Origin: CALKZN01 sp964633815
GTDB lineage: Bacteria > Pseudomonadota > Gammaproteobacteria > Arenicellales > Arenicellaceae
Assembly (NCBI GenBank): GCA_964633815.1
Contig: CAZWHW010000010.1
Coordinates: 1-55,667, forward strand
Length of the DNA: 55,667 bases
Direction of reading: 5' to 3'
The notes below the pieces were generated by a model, which saw nothing but the letters and a program-made list of their open reading frames with translations, did not search any database and was not told the DNA's origin. Below, piece after piece: positions 40,637-49,875 of this stretch; position 1 is the first letter of the stretch; each line of letters starts with the position of its first letter. The position numbers and the translations under genes were made by a program.

Positions 40637-41869
40637 ATGGCTAATAAAAAAGAAAATAGATTAATCGTTGGTTTAGATATTGGCACATCTAAAGTATTAA
40701 CAATAGTTGGTCAGGTGAACGCCGATAATATAATTGAAGTGATTGGTTATGGTCACCATCCATCCGTAGGTATGCGTAAAGGCGTTGTAGCGAATATTGA
40801 AGCGACAATTAACGCAATTCAACGTTCAGTCGAAGAAGCTGAATTGATGACGGGTTGTCATGTGATATCGGTATTTGCTGGTATTGCAGGCGCACATATT
40901 CGCAGTGTTAATTCAAGTGGTGCAGTCAGGATAGCGGGTGGTGAAGTCACTCAAACTGATGTGGATCGTGTTATTGAAGCTGCGCAAGCACTTAATATCC
41001 CAAAAAATGAAAAAATTCTGCATATTATTCCTCAAGAATTCATTATTGATGATCAAGATGGTGTGCGTCATCCTGTCGGTATGACAGGAGTTCGTCTTGA
41101 AGTTAATTTGCACATTGTCATGGGGTCGGTTAGCTCCGAGCAAAATATTATTAAATGTATTCATCGTTGCGGCTTGGAAGTGGACGAAATTATTTTGGAG
41201 CAATTAGCTTCGAGTGCATCAGTACTCAGTGAAGATGAAAAAGAACTCGGTGTTTGTTTGGTAGATATAGGTGGTGGCACGACTGATATTGCGGTGTATG
41301 TAGATGGTGCAATTCGGCATACAGCGGTTATACCAGTAGCGGGTGATCAAATAACCAATGATATTGCGGTTGTGTTGCGAACACCAAAACAGTCGGCCCA
41401 TGAAATCAAGCATAAATATGGTGTTGCATTAACTCAGTTAGCGGATTCAGATCAGAGCGTTGATGTGCCAACTGCAGGTGACCGAGAAACCCGTAAGTTA
41501 TCTCAACAAACATTGTCAGAAATAATTGAACCTCGAATTGAGGAGTTGTATGGACTTATTCGAGAAGAGTTAGTCAATCATAATTTAGCTCCTTTGATTC
41601 GCTCAGGAATTGTACTCACAGGTGGCAGTTCAAAAATGTTGGGCATGGTTGAGCTAGCTGAAGAAGTGTTTCATATGCCAGTTCGCTTAGGTATGCCTGA
41701 ATCTGTGTCTGGTTTAAGCGAAGTTGTGAAAAACCCGATCTATGCGACAGGTGTGGGCTTAGTTCAATTTGGTCATAAAGAATTGGAGAATTTAGATGTC
41801 AATACTCCAAAAGAAGTTTCAGAACCATTATTAAGCCGTTTATCACTGTGGTTTAAGAATAATTTTTAA
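40637..41869 (+). CDS. ftsA: cell division protein FtsA
   Basis: 410 residues of the actin/Hsp70 superfamily: GLDIGTSKVLTIVG (phosphate 1), LVDIGGGTTDIAVY (phosphate 2) and GIVLTGGSSKM (adenosine). The last residues SRLSLWFKNNF form the amphipathic membrane-binding helix. FtsA anchors FtsZ to the membrane and recruits late division proteins. Directly upstream of ftsZ with a 32-base gap. Secure. Confidence 0.98.
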   Translation: MANKKENRLIVGLDIGTSKVLTIVGQVNADNIIEVIGYGHHPSVGMRKGVVANIEATINAIQRSVEEAELMTGCHVISVFAGIAGAHIRSVNSSGAVRIAGGEVTQTDVDRVIEAAQALNIPKNEKILHIIPQEFIIDDQDGVRHPVGMTGVRLEVNLHIVMGSVSSEQNIIKCIHRCGLEVDEIILEQLASSASVLSEDEKELGVCLVDIGGGTTDIAVYVDGAIRHTAVIPVAGDQITNDIAVVLRTPKQSAHEIKHKYGVALTQLADSDQSVDVPTAGDRETRKLSQQTLSEIIEPRIEELYGLIREELVNHNLAPLIRSGIVLTGGSSKMLGMVELAEEVFHMPVRLGMPESVSGLSEVVKNPIYATGVGLVQFGHKELENLDVNTPKEVSEPLLSRLSLWFKNNF

Positions 41870-41901
41870 CATTAATATAATAAAACTCTTGGGAGAGAAA
41901 A

Positions 41902-43056
41902 ATGAAATTTGAAATCATAGATGCTGAAGACCAGCAAGCCGTGATCAAAGTCGTCGGTGTTGGCGGCGGTGGCGGTAATGCGGTCAATTATATGCAACAG
42001 CATGCAATTGAAGGCGTAGAGTTCATAAGTGCAAATACAGATGCGCAAGCTTTACAGCAATCTAACGCAACTAAAGTCTTGCAGCTTGGCCGCAATCAAA
42101 CTAAAGGTTTGGGTGCTGGCGCTAATCCTGATATTGGTCGGCAAGCTGCACTTGAAGATCGTGAAATGATAGCGGAAGCATTACATGGTGCGGATATGAT
42201 TTTTATCACTGCTGGAATGGGCGGTGGCACAGGCACAGGCGCAGCACCAATATTTGCTGAAATTGCAAAAGATGTTGGTGCTTTAACAGTTGCTGTGGTA
42301 ACTCGTCCATTTAGCTTTGAGAATCGTTGCAAGATCGCAGATGAGGGTATTAGACAGTTAAAAGATTCGGTTGACTCCTTGATAACCATTCCAAATGAAA
42401 GATTGATGCAAGTTATGGGTAAAGACGCGGGTCTAAAGGAAGCCTTTGGAGAAGCCAACAATGTTCTTTCGGGAGCGGTTCAAGGTATTTCCGAGTTAAT
42501 CACTAGGCCTGGTACTATTAATGTGGATTTCGCTGATGTTAGAACAGTGATGTCTGAAATGGGTGATGCCATGATGGGTGCTGCGTCAGCCGAGGGTTCG
42601 AATCGTGCTGAAGAAGCGACCAAAGAAGCATTGTCTAGTCCATTGTTAGAAGATGTTAATTTTTCAGGTGCTCGTGGTATTTTGGTGAATGTCACTGCTG
42701 CTGATATCACTATTGGCGAATTTGCTACAGTGGGTGAGTTAGTGAATGAGATGGCTTCTGGTGAAGCCAAAGTAGTGATTGGTACAACCATTGATGACAG
42801 TATTGGTGATGAACTAAGGGTGACAATGGTGGCGACAGGTTTAGATACGAATCAAAAGCCAGAAACAATCAAAAAACCGCAAGAACAAGAAGTAGTTAGG
42901 CCGATTGGACGCGCAGTAGGTGGGTATGAAGACGTACAAGCTGATGAGGATTTATTAGTAAGACCTCGAAGTGGTTTGTCGGTCGATTCTCTGCCTGATG
43001 CAGATAGTGAAAATAAATATGATTTACCAACAATTTTACGTGAGCAATATGATTAA
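41902..43056 (+). CDS. ftsZ: cell division GTPase FtsZ
   Basis: 384 residues. Tubulin signature GGGTGTGAAP, N-terminal VVGVGGGGGNAVNYM, T7 loop NVDFADVRTVM, and the C-terminal peptide YDLPTILREQYD, a variant of the usual DIPAFLR core for FtsA/ZipA binding. FtsZ forms the division ring. GGGAGAG precedes the ATG. It is separated from lpxC by 156 bases. The C-terminal linker is short. Secure. Confidence 0.99.
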   Translation: MKFEIIDAEDQQAVIKVVGVGGGGGNAVNYMQQHAIEGVEFISANTDAQALQQSNATKVLQLGRNQTKGLGAGANPDIGRQAALEDREMIAEALHGADMIFITAGMGGGTGTGAAPIFAEIAKDVGALTVAVVTRPFSFENRCKIADEGIRQLKDSVDSLITIPNERLMQVMGKDAGLKEAFGEANNVLSGAVQGISELITRPGTINVDFADVRTVMSEMGDAMMGAASAEGSNRAEEATKEALSSPLLEDVNFSGARGILVNVTAADITIGEFATVGELVNEMASGEAKVVIGTTIDDSIGDELRVTMVATGLDTNQKPETIKKPQEQEVVRPIGRAVGGYEDVQADEDLLVRPRSGLSVDSLPDADSENKYDLPTILREQYD

Positions 43057-43143
43057 TTGCTGTAAAAAATAGATCATTTTGAGGTTTTTATAGGCTGAAT
43101 TTAGGCTAAATATTAATAAGCAACAAAAAAGTGGTGGATGATA

Positions 43144-43149
43144 TATAAT
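43144..43149 (+). promoter_or_regulatory. candidate -10 of an lpxC promoter
   Basis: A perfect TATAAT lies 63 bases before the lpxC ATG, but no good -35 is at 16-18 bases upstream (CAACAA). lpxC often has its own promoter after ftsZ. Weak call. Confidence 0.3.
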
Positions 43150-43212
43150 CTCTCCCAAATAATGTATTATCTCCCATCTTTTTTGTTGGCAATATAAGGT
43201 TGAATATACTGC

Positions 43213-44121
43213 ATGATTAATCAACGAACTTTGAAAAATGTAATTCGAGCCACAGGTGTTGGATTACATACTGGCAAGAAAATTTGCCTCACATTACGTC
43301 CTGCTCCAGTTGATACGGGTATTATTTTTCGTCGTATTGATTTAGATCCAGTTGTTGAACTACCAGCTAAGCCTGGAAGTGTTGGCGATACGCGTTTATC
43401 AACAGCTTTATGTCAAGGAGATGTCAGTGTTTCAACTATTGAGCATTTGATGTCAGCATTTGCTGGATTAGGTGTAGACAATGCTTATGTTGAATTAAAT
43501 GCTTCAGAAGTTCCAATTATGGATGGAAGTGCTGGGCCTTTTGTTTTTTTGGTTCAATCTGCAGGTTTGACTGAGCAGGCAAAACCGAAAAAATTTATCC
43601 GAATTAAAGATGTTATTCGGGTTGAGGATGGTGATAAATCGGCACAATTTGAGCCGTTTGATGGTTTTAAAGTATCTTTTTCAATTGATTTTGATCATCC
43701 AATTTTTAATAAATCACCGCAAAAAGCCGAGATTGATTTTTCCAGCACATCTTTTGTAAAAGAAATTAGTCGGGCGCGAACTTTTGGTTTCATGCATGAA
43801 GTAGAAGCAATGCGTGAGCGCGGTTTAGCTCTTGGTGGTAGTCAAAATAATGCAATAGTAATGGATTCGTATAGCATTCTTAATAAAGACGGTTTGCGTT
43901 ATGAGGATGAGTTCGTCAAACATAAAATACTAGATGCAATTGGTGATTTATATCTGCTTGGTTATCCATTAATTGGCTTGTTTAGTGCGCATAAATCAGG
44001 ACATGCGCTGAACAATAAATTGCTGCGAGCGTTGATGCAAAATGAGTCGGCTTGGGAATTGGTCACTTTTGAAGATGTTGAGCAAGCACCTATTGCCTTC
44101 AGTCAATTAGCAATAGCCTAA
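43213..44121 (+). CDS. lpxC: UDP-3-O-acyl-N-acetylglucosamine deacetylase
   Basis: 302 residues. Zinc motifs: HLMSAF region STIEHLMSAFAGLGVDNA and HKILDAIGDLYLLG; GHALNNKLLRAL near the C-terminus supplies the catalytic histidine region. It is the committed step of lipid A synthesis, in the cytoplasm. The start MINQRTLKNVIRATGVGLHTG is the family start. Convergent with the dciA homologue (17-base gap). Secure. Confidence 0.98.
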   Translation: MINQRTLKNVIRATGVGLHTGKKICLTLRPAPVDTGIIFRRIDLDPVVELPAKPGSVGDTRLSTALCQGDVSVSTIEHLMSAFAGLGVDNAYVELNASEVPIMDGSAGPFVFLVQSAGLTEQAKPKKFIRIKDVIRVEDGDKSAQFEPFDGFKVSFSIDFDHPIFNKSPQKAEIDFSSTSFVKEISRARTFGFMHEVEAMRERGLALGGSQNNAIVMDSYSILNKDGLRYEDEFVKHKILDAIGDLYLLGYPLIGLFSAHKSGHALNNKLLRALMQNESAWELVTFEDVEQAPIAFSQLAIA

Positions 44122-44138
44122 TAGATTTGTCTTTGAAT

Positions 44139-44609
44139 TTATTTGATGTTTCTTAATTGAGTAAGTAGCTTCTTAATGGAGCTATTTAGTTCTTTAGATT
44201 GGCATGTGGTGGAGAGTTGCTTTAGCGCTAATATGGTTTCTTGGTGCACTTCCCTATGAACGTTAATGCTTGTTTTTTCTGGATTAAAACTCGATTCTTG
44301 GAAGTTTACAAAAGTTCGTATTTGAAGGATATTTTTAATTCCTTTCTTTTCAAGTAAATGTAGAACGGTTTCTTCAGCGAAGCGAAAATGATGAGCAATC
44401 ATGTTTGTTTCGCAACTAATATTTAAAGTGTTGTTATGGATGCTGGCAGGTATTGATTTTACAAGCAATACCTTATCTATCTTAGCTGTCTCTTGATTGG
44501 AATCGATGAGTTCTAGCCAAACAGAATGTATTTTTTTCAGTTGTTGAATCTGTACCGCAATAGTTTTTGTGCGGGTATGATTTTGTAGAATGTCGGTGAT
44601 ACTATGCAC
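44139..44609 (-). CDS. dciA: DciA-like (DUF721) helicase-loading protein
   Basis: 156 residues. DciA/DUF721 proteins load or support the replicative helicase DnaB in bacteria that lack DnaC. The sequence matches by size, basic/helical N-terminus (IQQLKKIHSVWLELI), a KH-like middle (NTLNISCETNMIAHHFRFAEETVLHLL) and a variable tail, and by the conserved place between lpxC and the M23 peptidase/secA pair. Motif-level conservation is weak; position is the stronger evidence. It runs opposite to its neighbours, 228 bases from the M23 gene start. Confidence 0.75.
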   Translation of the reverse strand: MHSITDILQNHTRTKTIAVQIQQLKKIHSVWLELIDSNQETAKIDKVLLVKSIPASIHNNTLNISCETNMIAHHFRFAEETVLHLLEKKGIKNILQIRTFVNFQESSFNPEKTSINVHREVHQETILALKQLSTTCQSKELNSSIKKLLTQLRNIK

Positions 44610-44741
44610 GTGATTTTTAAATTTTAATGTTGCAAATTGCTAAATATTTTACGTTAATTTAGTCTCTAGTTTCTTATAAAATTAATTTGTTTCAAGCGTT
44701 TTGCAAATAGCGTAAAAAAATATATGATTTTTAGAACCATA

Positions 44742-44770
44742 TTGGTGCTTAAGAATTTACAAGATATAAC
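44742..44770 (+). promoter_or_regulatory. candidate promoter of the M23 peptidase gene
   Basis: TTGGTG (44742-44747), 17-base spacer, TATAAC (44765-44770), 67 bases before the GTG start. Good match at -10; moderate at -35. Confidence 0.45.
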
Positions 44771-44836
44771 AATCTAGCTATACTGCCAAAAGTTGCAAGT
44801 CCCTCCGTTATTTAAGTAAAAAAATAATTTAATTTA

Positions 44837-45754
44837 GTGAAGTTAATTTTCTTAAAAGATAATGCTTCTAAGCCGAAAACGCTTAGTATAAGTAAGACAT
44901 TGATTGCTGGAATTGCGATTAGTTTTATGCTGCTTAGTTCTGCTGTATTCGTGCTTGGTGCTTATATGGCTGAAGTAGATCATGCGCTGGTTAAACATTA
45001 CAAGCGTATTGCTCCGTATCAATTAGAAAAAGAGATTGCCAAAGAACGGCAAAAATTAACGGATTTAAAAGCGGATTTAAAAAATAACCTTGCCGGACTA
45101 AGTTCTCGATTAGGTGGCCTGCAGGCACAGGTGTCTCGAATTAATGCTGTAGAGAAAAGGCTAGCACGTGTCGCAAATATTGATATTGAAGCATATGATT
45201 TTAGTAATGAACCTGCTCAGGGCGGGTCAGATAGTATTTCTGTAGATTTTGATGTTAATTCATTATCAAATGATATTCTCCAAATGGAAGATAAGCTTTC
45301 TGAGCGAGAAGCGGCAATCGAATCATTAGGTGTTTCTCTTTCAGAAATGGTTTTAAAAGAAGGACAAACCCCAGAAGGAATGCCAGTTAAAAGGGGGTGG
45401 ATATCGTCAGGATTTGGTTGGCGTGCCAGTCCATTTACGGGAAAAAAACAGTTTCATAAAGGTGTAGATTTCCCCGCTAAGCATGGTGCAGATGTGATTG
45501 CGGTTGCCGATGGTATTATAGTTCGATCAGAAAGAGAAAAGTCATTTGGTAATGTTGTTGAAATTAATCATGGCGATGGTTTGCGTACATTGTATGCACA
45601 CAATTCAAAGAATGTCGTGATAGTCGGTCAATCTATTAGCAAGGGTGATAAGATAGCTGAAGCAGGTTCAACAGGCAGATCAACTGGACCGCATGTTCAC
45701 TTCCAAGTCTACAAAGATGGAAAAGCTGTAGATCCTAATCCATATATTAAATAA
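44837..45754 (+). CDS. M23-family peptidase (LysM-free, membrane-anchored)
   Basis: 305 residues from GTG 44837. One membrane helix near residues 22-48, a coiled-coil region (about 65-170), and a C-terminal M23 domain with the zinc motifs FHKGVDF and HVHFQV (GRSTGPHVHF). Domain resembles endopeptidase or activator proteins that act on peptidoglycan cross-links in the periplasm, like MepM or NlpD/EnvC relatives. The order lpxC, dciA, M23 gene, secA is shared with Pseudomonas. The zinc ligands H, D and H are intact, so it is probably active. Substrate unknown. Confidence 0.88.
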   Translation: MKLIFLKDNASKPKTLSISKTLIAGIAISFMLLSSAVFVLGAYMAEVDHALVKHYKRIAPYQLEKEIAKERQKLTDLKADLKNNLAGLSSRLGGLQAQVSRINAVEKRLARVANIDIEAYDFSNEPAQGGSDSISVDFDVNSLSNDILQMEDKLSEREAAIESLGVSLSEMVLKEGQTPEGMPVKRGWISSGFGWRASPFTGKKQFHKGVDFPAKHGADVIAVADGIIVRSEREKSFGNVVEINHGDGLRTLYAHNSKNVVIVGQSISKGDKIAEAGSTGRSTGPHVHFQVYKDGKAVDPNPYIK

Positions 45755-45891
45755 GAAAAAAAATAATTTTTTTATGTCCGTCGTGACATTTTGTCGGTGA
45801 CTAATAGAATTTCTTTGTTAGACTCTTGTATAGTGATTTTTTGTCACCAAATAAGAACTCATTGTCTAAAAAAGTATTGTAGGTTAAATCA

Positions 45892-48576
45892 GTGTTACAG
45901 AAAATTTTCGGAAGTCGCAATGATCGTCAGATCAAAAATATGCGAAAAACTGTCAATGCAATTAATGCATTAGAAGCAGACTTGCAATTGCTAAATGATG
46001 AGCAAATCAAAGATAAGACAGCAGATTTTAAGCAACGCTTGGAAGATGGTGCCAATGTAGATGATTTGTTAATTGAAGCATTTGCTGTTGTTAGAGAGGC
46101 TTCAGTTAGAACTATTGGCTTACGCCACTATGATGAGCAAATGATGGGCGGCATTGTTCTTCATCAAGGCAAAATCGCTGAAATGAGAACAGGTGAAGGT
46201 AAGACTCTAGTAGCAACCTTGCCGAGCTATTTAAATGCTTTGAATGGCTGTGTTCATGTAATTACTGTCAATGATTATTTAGCGAATCGAGATGCGCAAT
46301 GGATGGGGCAAATTTTTGAATTTCTTGGCGTTACAGTCGGAGTTGTTATTGCTGGTCAGAGCGTAGAAGAAAAAAAATCCGCTTATGGCTGCGATGTTGT
46401 TTATGGCACGAACAACGAATTTGGTTTTGATTATTTGCGCGACAATATGCAGTTTGAAACTGAGCAAAAAGCTCAACGCGAACTGGGTTTTGCAGTGGTG
46501 GACGAAGTCGATTCAATTTTAATTGATGAAGCTAGAACACCGTTAATTATCTCTGGGCCTGCTGAAAGTTCTGCCGAAGTTTGTCAGAAAATTGATGGTG
46601 TAGTAAAACAGTTAGTTGAACAGCAAGAAGAAGATGGTCCTGGCGATTATTCTTTGGAAGAAAAGTCAAAGCAAGCGCATTTGAGTGAAGAGGGGCATGA
46701 GCACGCGGAAGAACTTTTAGCAAAAATTGGGATGTTAGCTGAAGGCAGTAGTTTATATGATCTTGCTAACATAAGTTTGCTGCATCACATCAGTGCGGGT
46801 ATTCGCGCGAACTACATGTATCACAAAGACGTGGATTATGTGGTTAAAGATGATCAAGTCATCATTATTGATGAATTTACTGGTCGTATGATGGATGGGC
46901 GTCGTTGGGGTGAGGGTCTTCATCAAGCCATTGAAGCTAAAGAAGGCGCCAGTATTCAGAATGAAAATCAAACATTGGCATCGATCACCTTCCAAAATTA
47001 TTTCAGACTATATAATTCATTATCTGGCATGACTGGTACAGCAGATACTGAAGCAGAAGAGTTCCAACAGATTTACGGTCTTGAAGTAGTCGTTATGCCT
47101 ACGCATATGGATGTGAAGAGAACCGATCAGTCAGACATGATTTATCGCACCATGCAAGAGAAGTTCCAGGCGATTATTGATGATGTTCAGGTAAGAAATA
47201 GTGAAGGTCAGCCAATCTTAATTGGCACATCATCTATTGAGGACTCCGAATTGTTATCGGCAGCTTTTAAAAAAGCAAAGCTCACTCATAATGTATTAAA
47301 TGCGAAAAACCATGCTAACGAAGCTCAAATAATTGCGGAAGCAGGGCGACCAGGGTCTATCACTATCGCAACTAATATGGCAGGCCGTGGTACAGATATT
47401 GTATTAGGAGGCAGTATTGACAGTGAGTTAGATGTTGTTGAGAGCGATGCGGACAAGGAGAAAATCCAACAAGATTGGCAAGAGAGAAATCAAGCAGTAT
47501 TAAATTCTGGTGGATTGTATGTGATTGGCACAGAGCGTCATGAATCACGTCGTGTGGATAACCAATTGCGCGGTCGTTCAGGTCGTCAAGGTGATGTTGG
47601 TGAAACTCGGTTTTATTTATCTTTAGAAGATAATTTAATGCGTATTTTTGGTTCAGACAAAATTTCTTCCATGATGCAGCGCATTGGTATGGAAGAAGGT
47701 GAGGCAATTGAAAGTAAACTAGTCTCGCGAGTGATTGAAAACTCTCAGCGCAAAGTCGAAGGTCACAACTTTGATATTCGTAAACAGCTTCTGGAATATG
47801 ATGATGTTGCTAATGAGCAACGCAAAATTGTTTACGAAGAACGCAATAATTTGATGGGTGAAGACGATGTTGAAGCCAACCTTGAAGAAATGCGGTCTGA
47901 TGTGATTGATTCGGTAATTAGTCGCAGTATTCCACCAGAAAGTATTGATGAACAATGGGATATAGCAAATTTAGAAGACGATTTGCGCTCTGATTTTGCG
48001 ATTGATTTGCCTGTCCAACAATGGCTTGAAGATGACCAGTCATTGCATGAAGAAACTATACGAGAAAAAATCTTTGCGGAAATTATAGCTGCTTATAAAT
48101 CTAAAGAAGAACAACATGGTCCTGAGGTTTTTCGTCATCTAGAAAAAGCTGTTATGTTGCAGATTTTAGATACCCAATGGAAAGAGCATTTGGCTGAAAT
48201 GGATTATCTGCGCAAAGGAATTGGTTTGCGTGGTTATGCACAAAAAAATCCGAAGCAAGAGTATAAGCGTGAAGCATTTAATATGTTTACTGAGATGTTG
48301 GAACGTATTAAATTTGAAGTTGTGACGTTGTTATCCAAAGTGCAACTTCAACAAGATACGGATTTGGCTGAAATGGAAAATCAAAAGCAGATAGATCAAT
48401 CTGAGCTTGAATTTCAGCATGCTGGTTCTGCAGCTCAAGAAGCACCAGCTGATGAGCAAGTGCAGAGCAGTTCAAGTGATACAGTACGTCGTGCGGGCCC
48501 AAAAGTTGGTCGTAATGAACCATGCCCTTGCGGTTCGGGTAAGAAATATAAACAATGTTGCGGTAAGCTTAAGTAA
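45892..48576 (+). CDS. secA: protein translocase motor subunit SecA
   Basis: 894 residues, full-length. GTG start at 45892 (MLQKIFGSRNDRQIKNMRK, the family start). Walker A in MRTGEGKTLVA, DEVDSILIDEARTPLIISG (Walker B and motif), GRGTDIVLGG, and the C-terminal zinc motif CPCGSGKKYKQCC that binds SecB. It drives preproteins through SecYEG with ATP. No secM-like gene precedes it, unlike in E. coli; the upstream gap of 137 bases is AT-rich. Secure. Confidence 0.98.
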   Translation: MLQKIFGSRNDRQIKNMRKTVNAINALEADLQLLNDEQIKDKTADFKQRLEDGANVDDLLIEAFAVVREASVRTIGLRHYDEQMMGGIVLHQGKIAEMRTGEGKTLVATLPSYLNALNGCVHVITVNDYLANRDAQWMGQIFEFLGVTVGVVIAGQSVEEKKSAYGCDVVYGTNNEFGFDYLRDNMQFETEQKAQRELGFAVVDEVDSILIDEARTPLIISGPAESSAEVCQKIDGVVKQLVEQQEEDGPGDYSLEEKSKQAHLSEEGHEHAEELLAKIGMLAEGSSLYDLANISLLHHISAGIRANYMYHKDVDYVVKDDQVIIIDEFTGRMMDGRRWGEGLHQAIEAKEGASIQNENQTLASITFQNYFRLYNSLSGMTGTADTEAEEFQQIYGLEVVVMPTHMDVKRTDQSDMIYRTMQEKFQAIIDDVQVRNSEGQPILIGTSSIEDSELLSAAFKKAKLTHNVLNAKNHANEAQIIAEAGRPGSITIATNMAGRGTDIVLGGSIDSELDVVESDADKEKIQQDWQERNQAVLNSGGLYVIGTERHESRRVDNQLRGRSGRQGDVGETRFYLSLEDNLMRIFGSDKISSMMQRIGMEEGEAIESKLVSRVIENSQRKVEGHNFDIRKQLLEYDDVANEQRKIVYEERNNLMGEDDVEANLEEMRSDVIDSVISRSIPPESIDEQWDIANLEDDLRSDFAIDLPVQQWLEDDQSLHEETIREKIFAEIIAAYKSKEEQHGPEVFRHLEKAVMLQILDTQWKEHLAEMDYLRKGIGLRGYAQKNPKQEYKREAFNMFTEMLERIKFEVVTLLSKVQLQQDTDLAEMENQKQIDQSELEFQHAGSAAQEAPADEQVQSSSSDTVRRAGPKVGRNEPCPCGSGKKYKQCCGKLK

Positions 48577-48605
48577 ATCATTTATTTTGAGAAGGCTTAT
48601 TGCAA

Positions 48606-49823
48606 ATGGCAGTTAATTTATCAGCCCCTAAAAAATTATTCGATGTTCCAGGTGCAGAGCTAGGAACTGTGTCTGCAGGCATTAAATATGCTGATAGAGA
48701 TGATTTATTGATAATAAGTTTTGCTGAGGGTTCTATAACGAGTGCAGTGTTTACTAAAAATGTGTTTTGTGCAGCGCCTGTTCAGGTGGCCAAACAACAT
48801 TTACAAACAGTTTCACCACGTGCATTTTTGATTAACTCTGGTAATGCAAATGCGGTTACTGGTGCACAGGGTTTGCAATCAGCATTGACTAGTTGTGAGT
48901 TCCTTGGCGATAAATTAGGTATTAAAAAAGAACAAGTTTTGCCTTTTTCAACGGGTATTATTGGTGAGCAGTTACCGATGGAGGCTATTAAGCAAGGCAT
49001 TGAGAATGCTGAACTTTCTGCACAAAAGCAATGGTTGCCTGCGGCCAAGGCAATCATGACAACGGACACTCTGCCGAAGGCTGTGAGTAAAAAAATTAAA
49101 CTAGCTAATACTGAAGTGACGATTACAGGTATAGCTAAAGGCTCTGGCATGATTTGTCCTGACATGGCGACTATGCTCGCGTACATAGTTACTGATGCGT
49201 GCATTTCGCAGAAAATGCTTGATGAGTATGTTGGACAAATAGCTGATAAAAGTTTTAATTCGATTACAGTAGATGGTGATACTTCGACAAACGATGCTTT
49301 TATGATTACCGCTACGCAACAGGCGAGTCACGATTGCATAGATTCTATTGATAGTTCTGATGCTAAGGAAATATACGTTGCTCTTGAGGAAGTGGCGAAA
49401 CTGCTGGCGCAATCGATTATTCGTGATGGAGAAGGTGCGACAAAGTTCATAGAAGTGAATGTTCGAGGTGGTATGAATCAAACAACTTGTGCAGCGGTTG
49501 CCTATAGCCTTGCTCATTCCCCATTAGTTAAAACAGCTTTTTTTGCTAGTGATCCTAATTGGGGGCGTTTGTTGATGGCAATAGGTAAGGCGCCGGTCGA
49601 TGGTTTAGATCCTGATTTGATTAATGTCAGTGTTAATAAATTAGCGATTGTTACTAAAGGACAACCGGATAAAAATTACACCGAAGCACGAGGTCAAGTG
49701 GTTTTTAATGAATCAGAACTAGTGGTTGATGTGCAATTAGGAGAAACTGAATTCAATCAAACTGTATGGACTTCGGATCTCTCACATGACTATGTGTCTA
49801 TTAATGCGGATTATCGAAGTTAG
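48606..49823 (+). CDS. argJ: bifunctional ornithine acetyltransferase / N-acetylglutamate synthase
   Basis: 405 residues from ATG 48606, preferred over TTG 48600 because the SD-like GAAGG (48591-48595) is 10 bases upstream. Self-cleavage site MATML in the KGSGMICPDMATML block, with the nucleophile threonine; NSGNANA and DTSTNDAF motifs are typical. It recycles acetyl groups between N-acetylornithine and glutamate in arginine synthesis. Follows secA by 30 bases. Whether it keeps the synthase activity depends on details not seen here. Secure family. Confidence 0.95.
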   Translation: MAVNLSAPKKLFDVPGAELGTVSAGIKYADRDDLLIISFAEGSITSAVFTKNVFCAAPVQVAKQHLQTVSPRAFLINSGNANAVTGAQGLQSALTSCEFLGDKLGIKKEQVLPFSTGIIGEQLPMEAIKQGIENAELSAQKQWLPAAKAIMTTDTLPKAVSKKIKLANTEVTITGIAKGSGMICPDMATMLAYIVTDACISQKMLDEYVGQIADKSFNSITVDGDTSTNDAFMITATQQASHDCIDSIDSSDAKEIYVALEEVAKLLAQSIIRDGEGATKFIEVNVRGGMNQTTCAAVAYSLAHSPLVKTAFFASDPNWGRLLMAIGKAPVDGLDPDLINVSVNKLAIVTKGQPDKNYTEARGQVVFNESELVVDVQLGETEFNQTVWTSDLSHDYVSINADYRS

Positions 49824-49875
49824 TTTCATGGTTTAATTTTGTAGTTATGAGCAGAGTTATCTATCTAAATTAGAT

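Noticed and set aside
45755..45891. secM-like arrest peptide gene upstream of secA
   Set aside because: No open frame with a signal peptide or arrest motif; the gap is only 137 bases and AT-rich.
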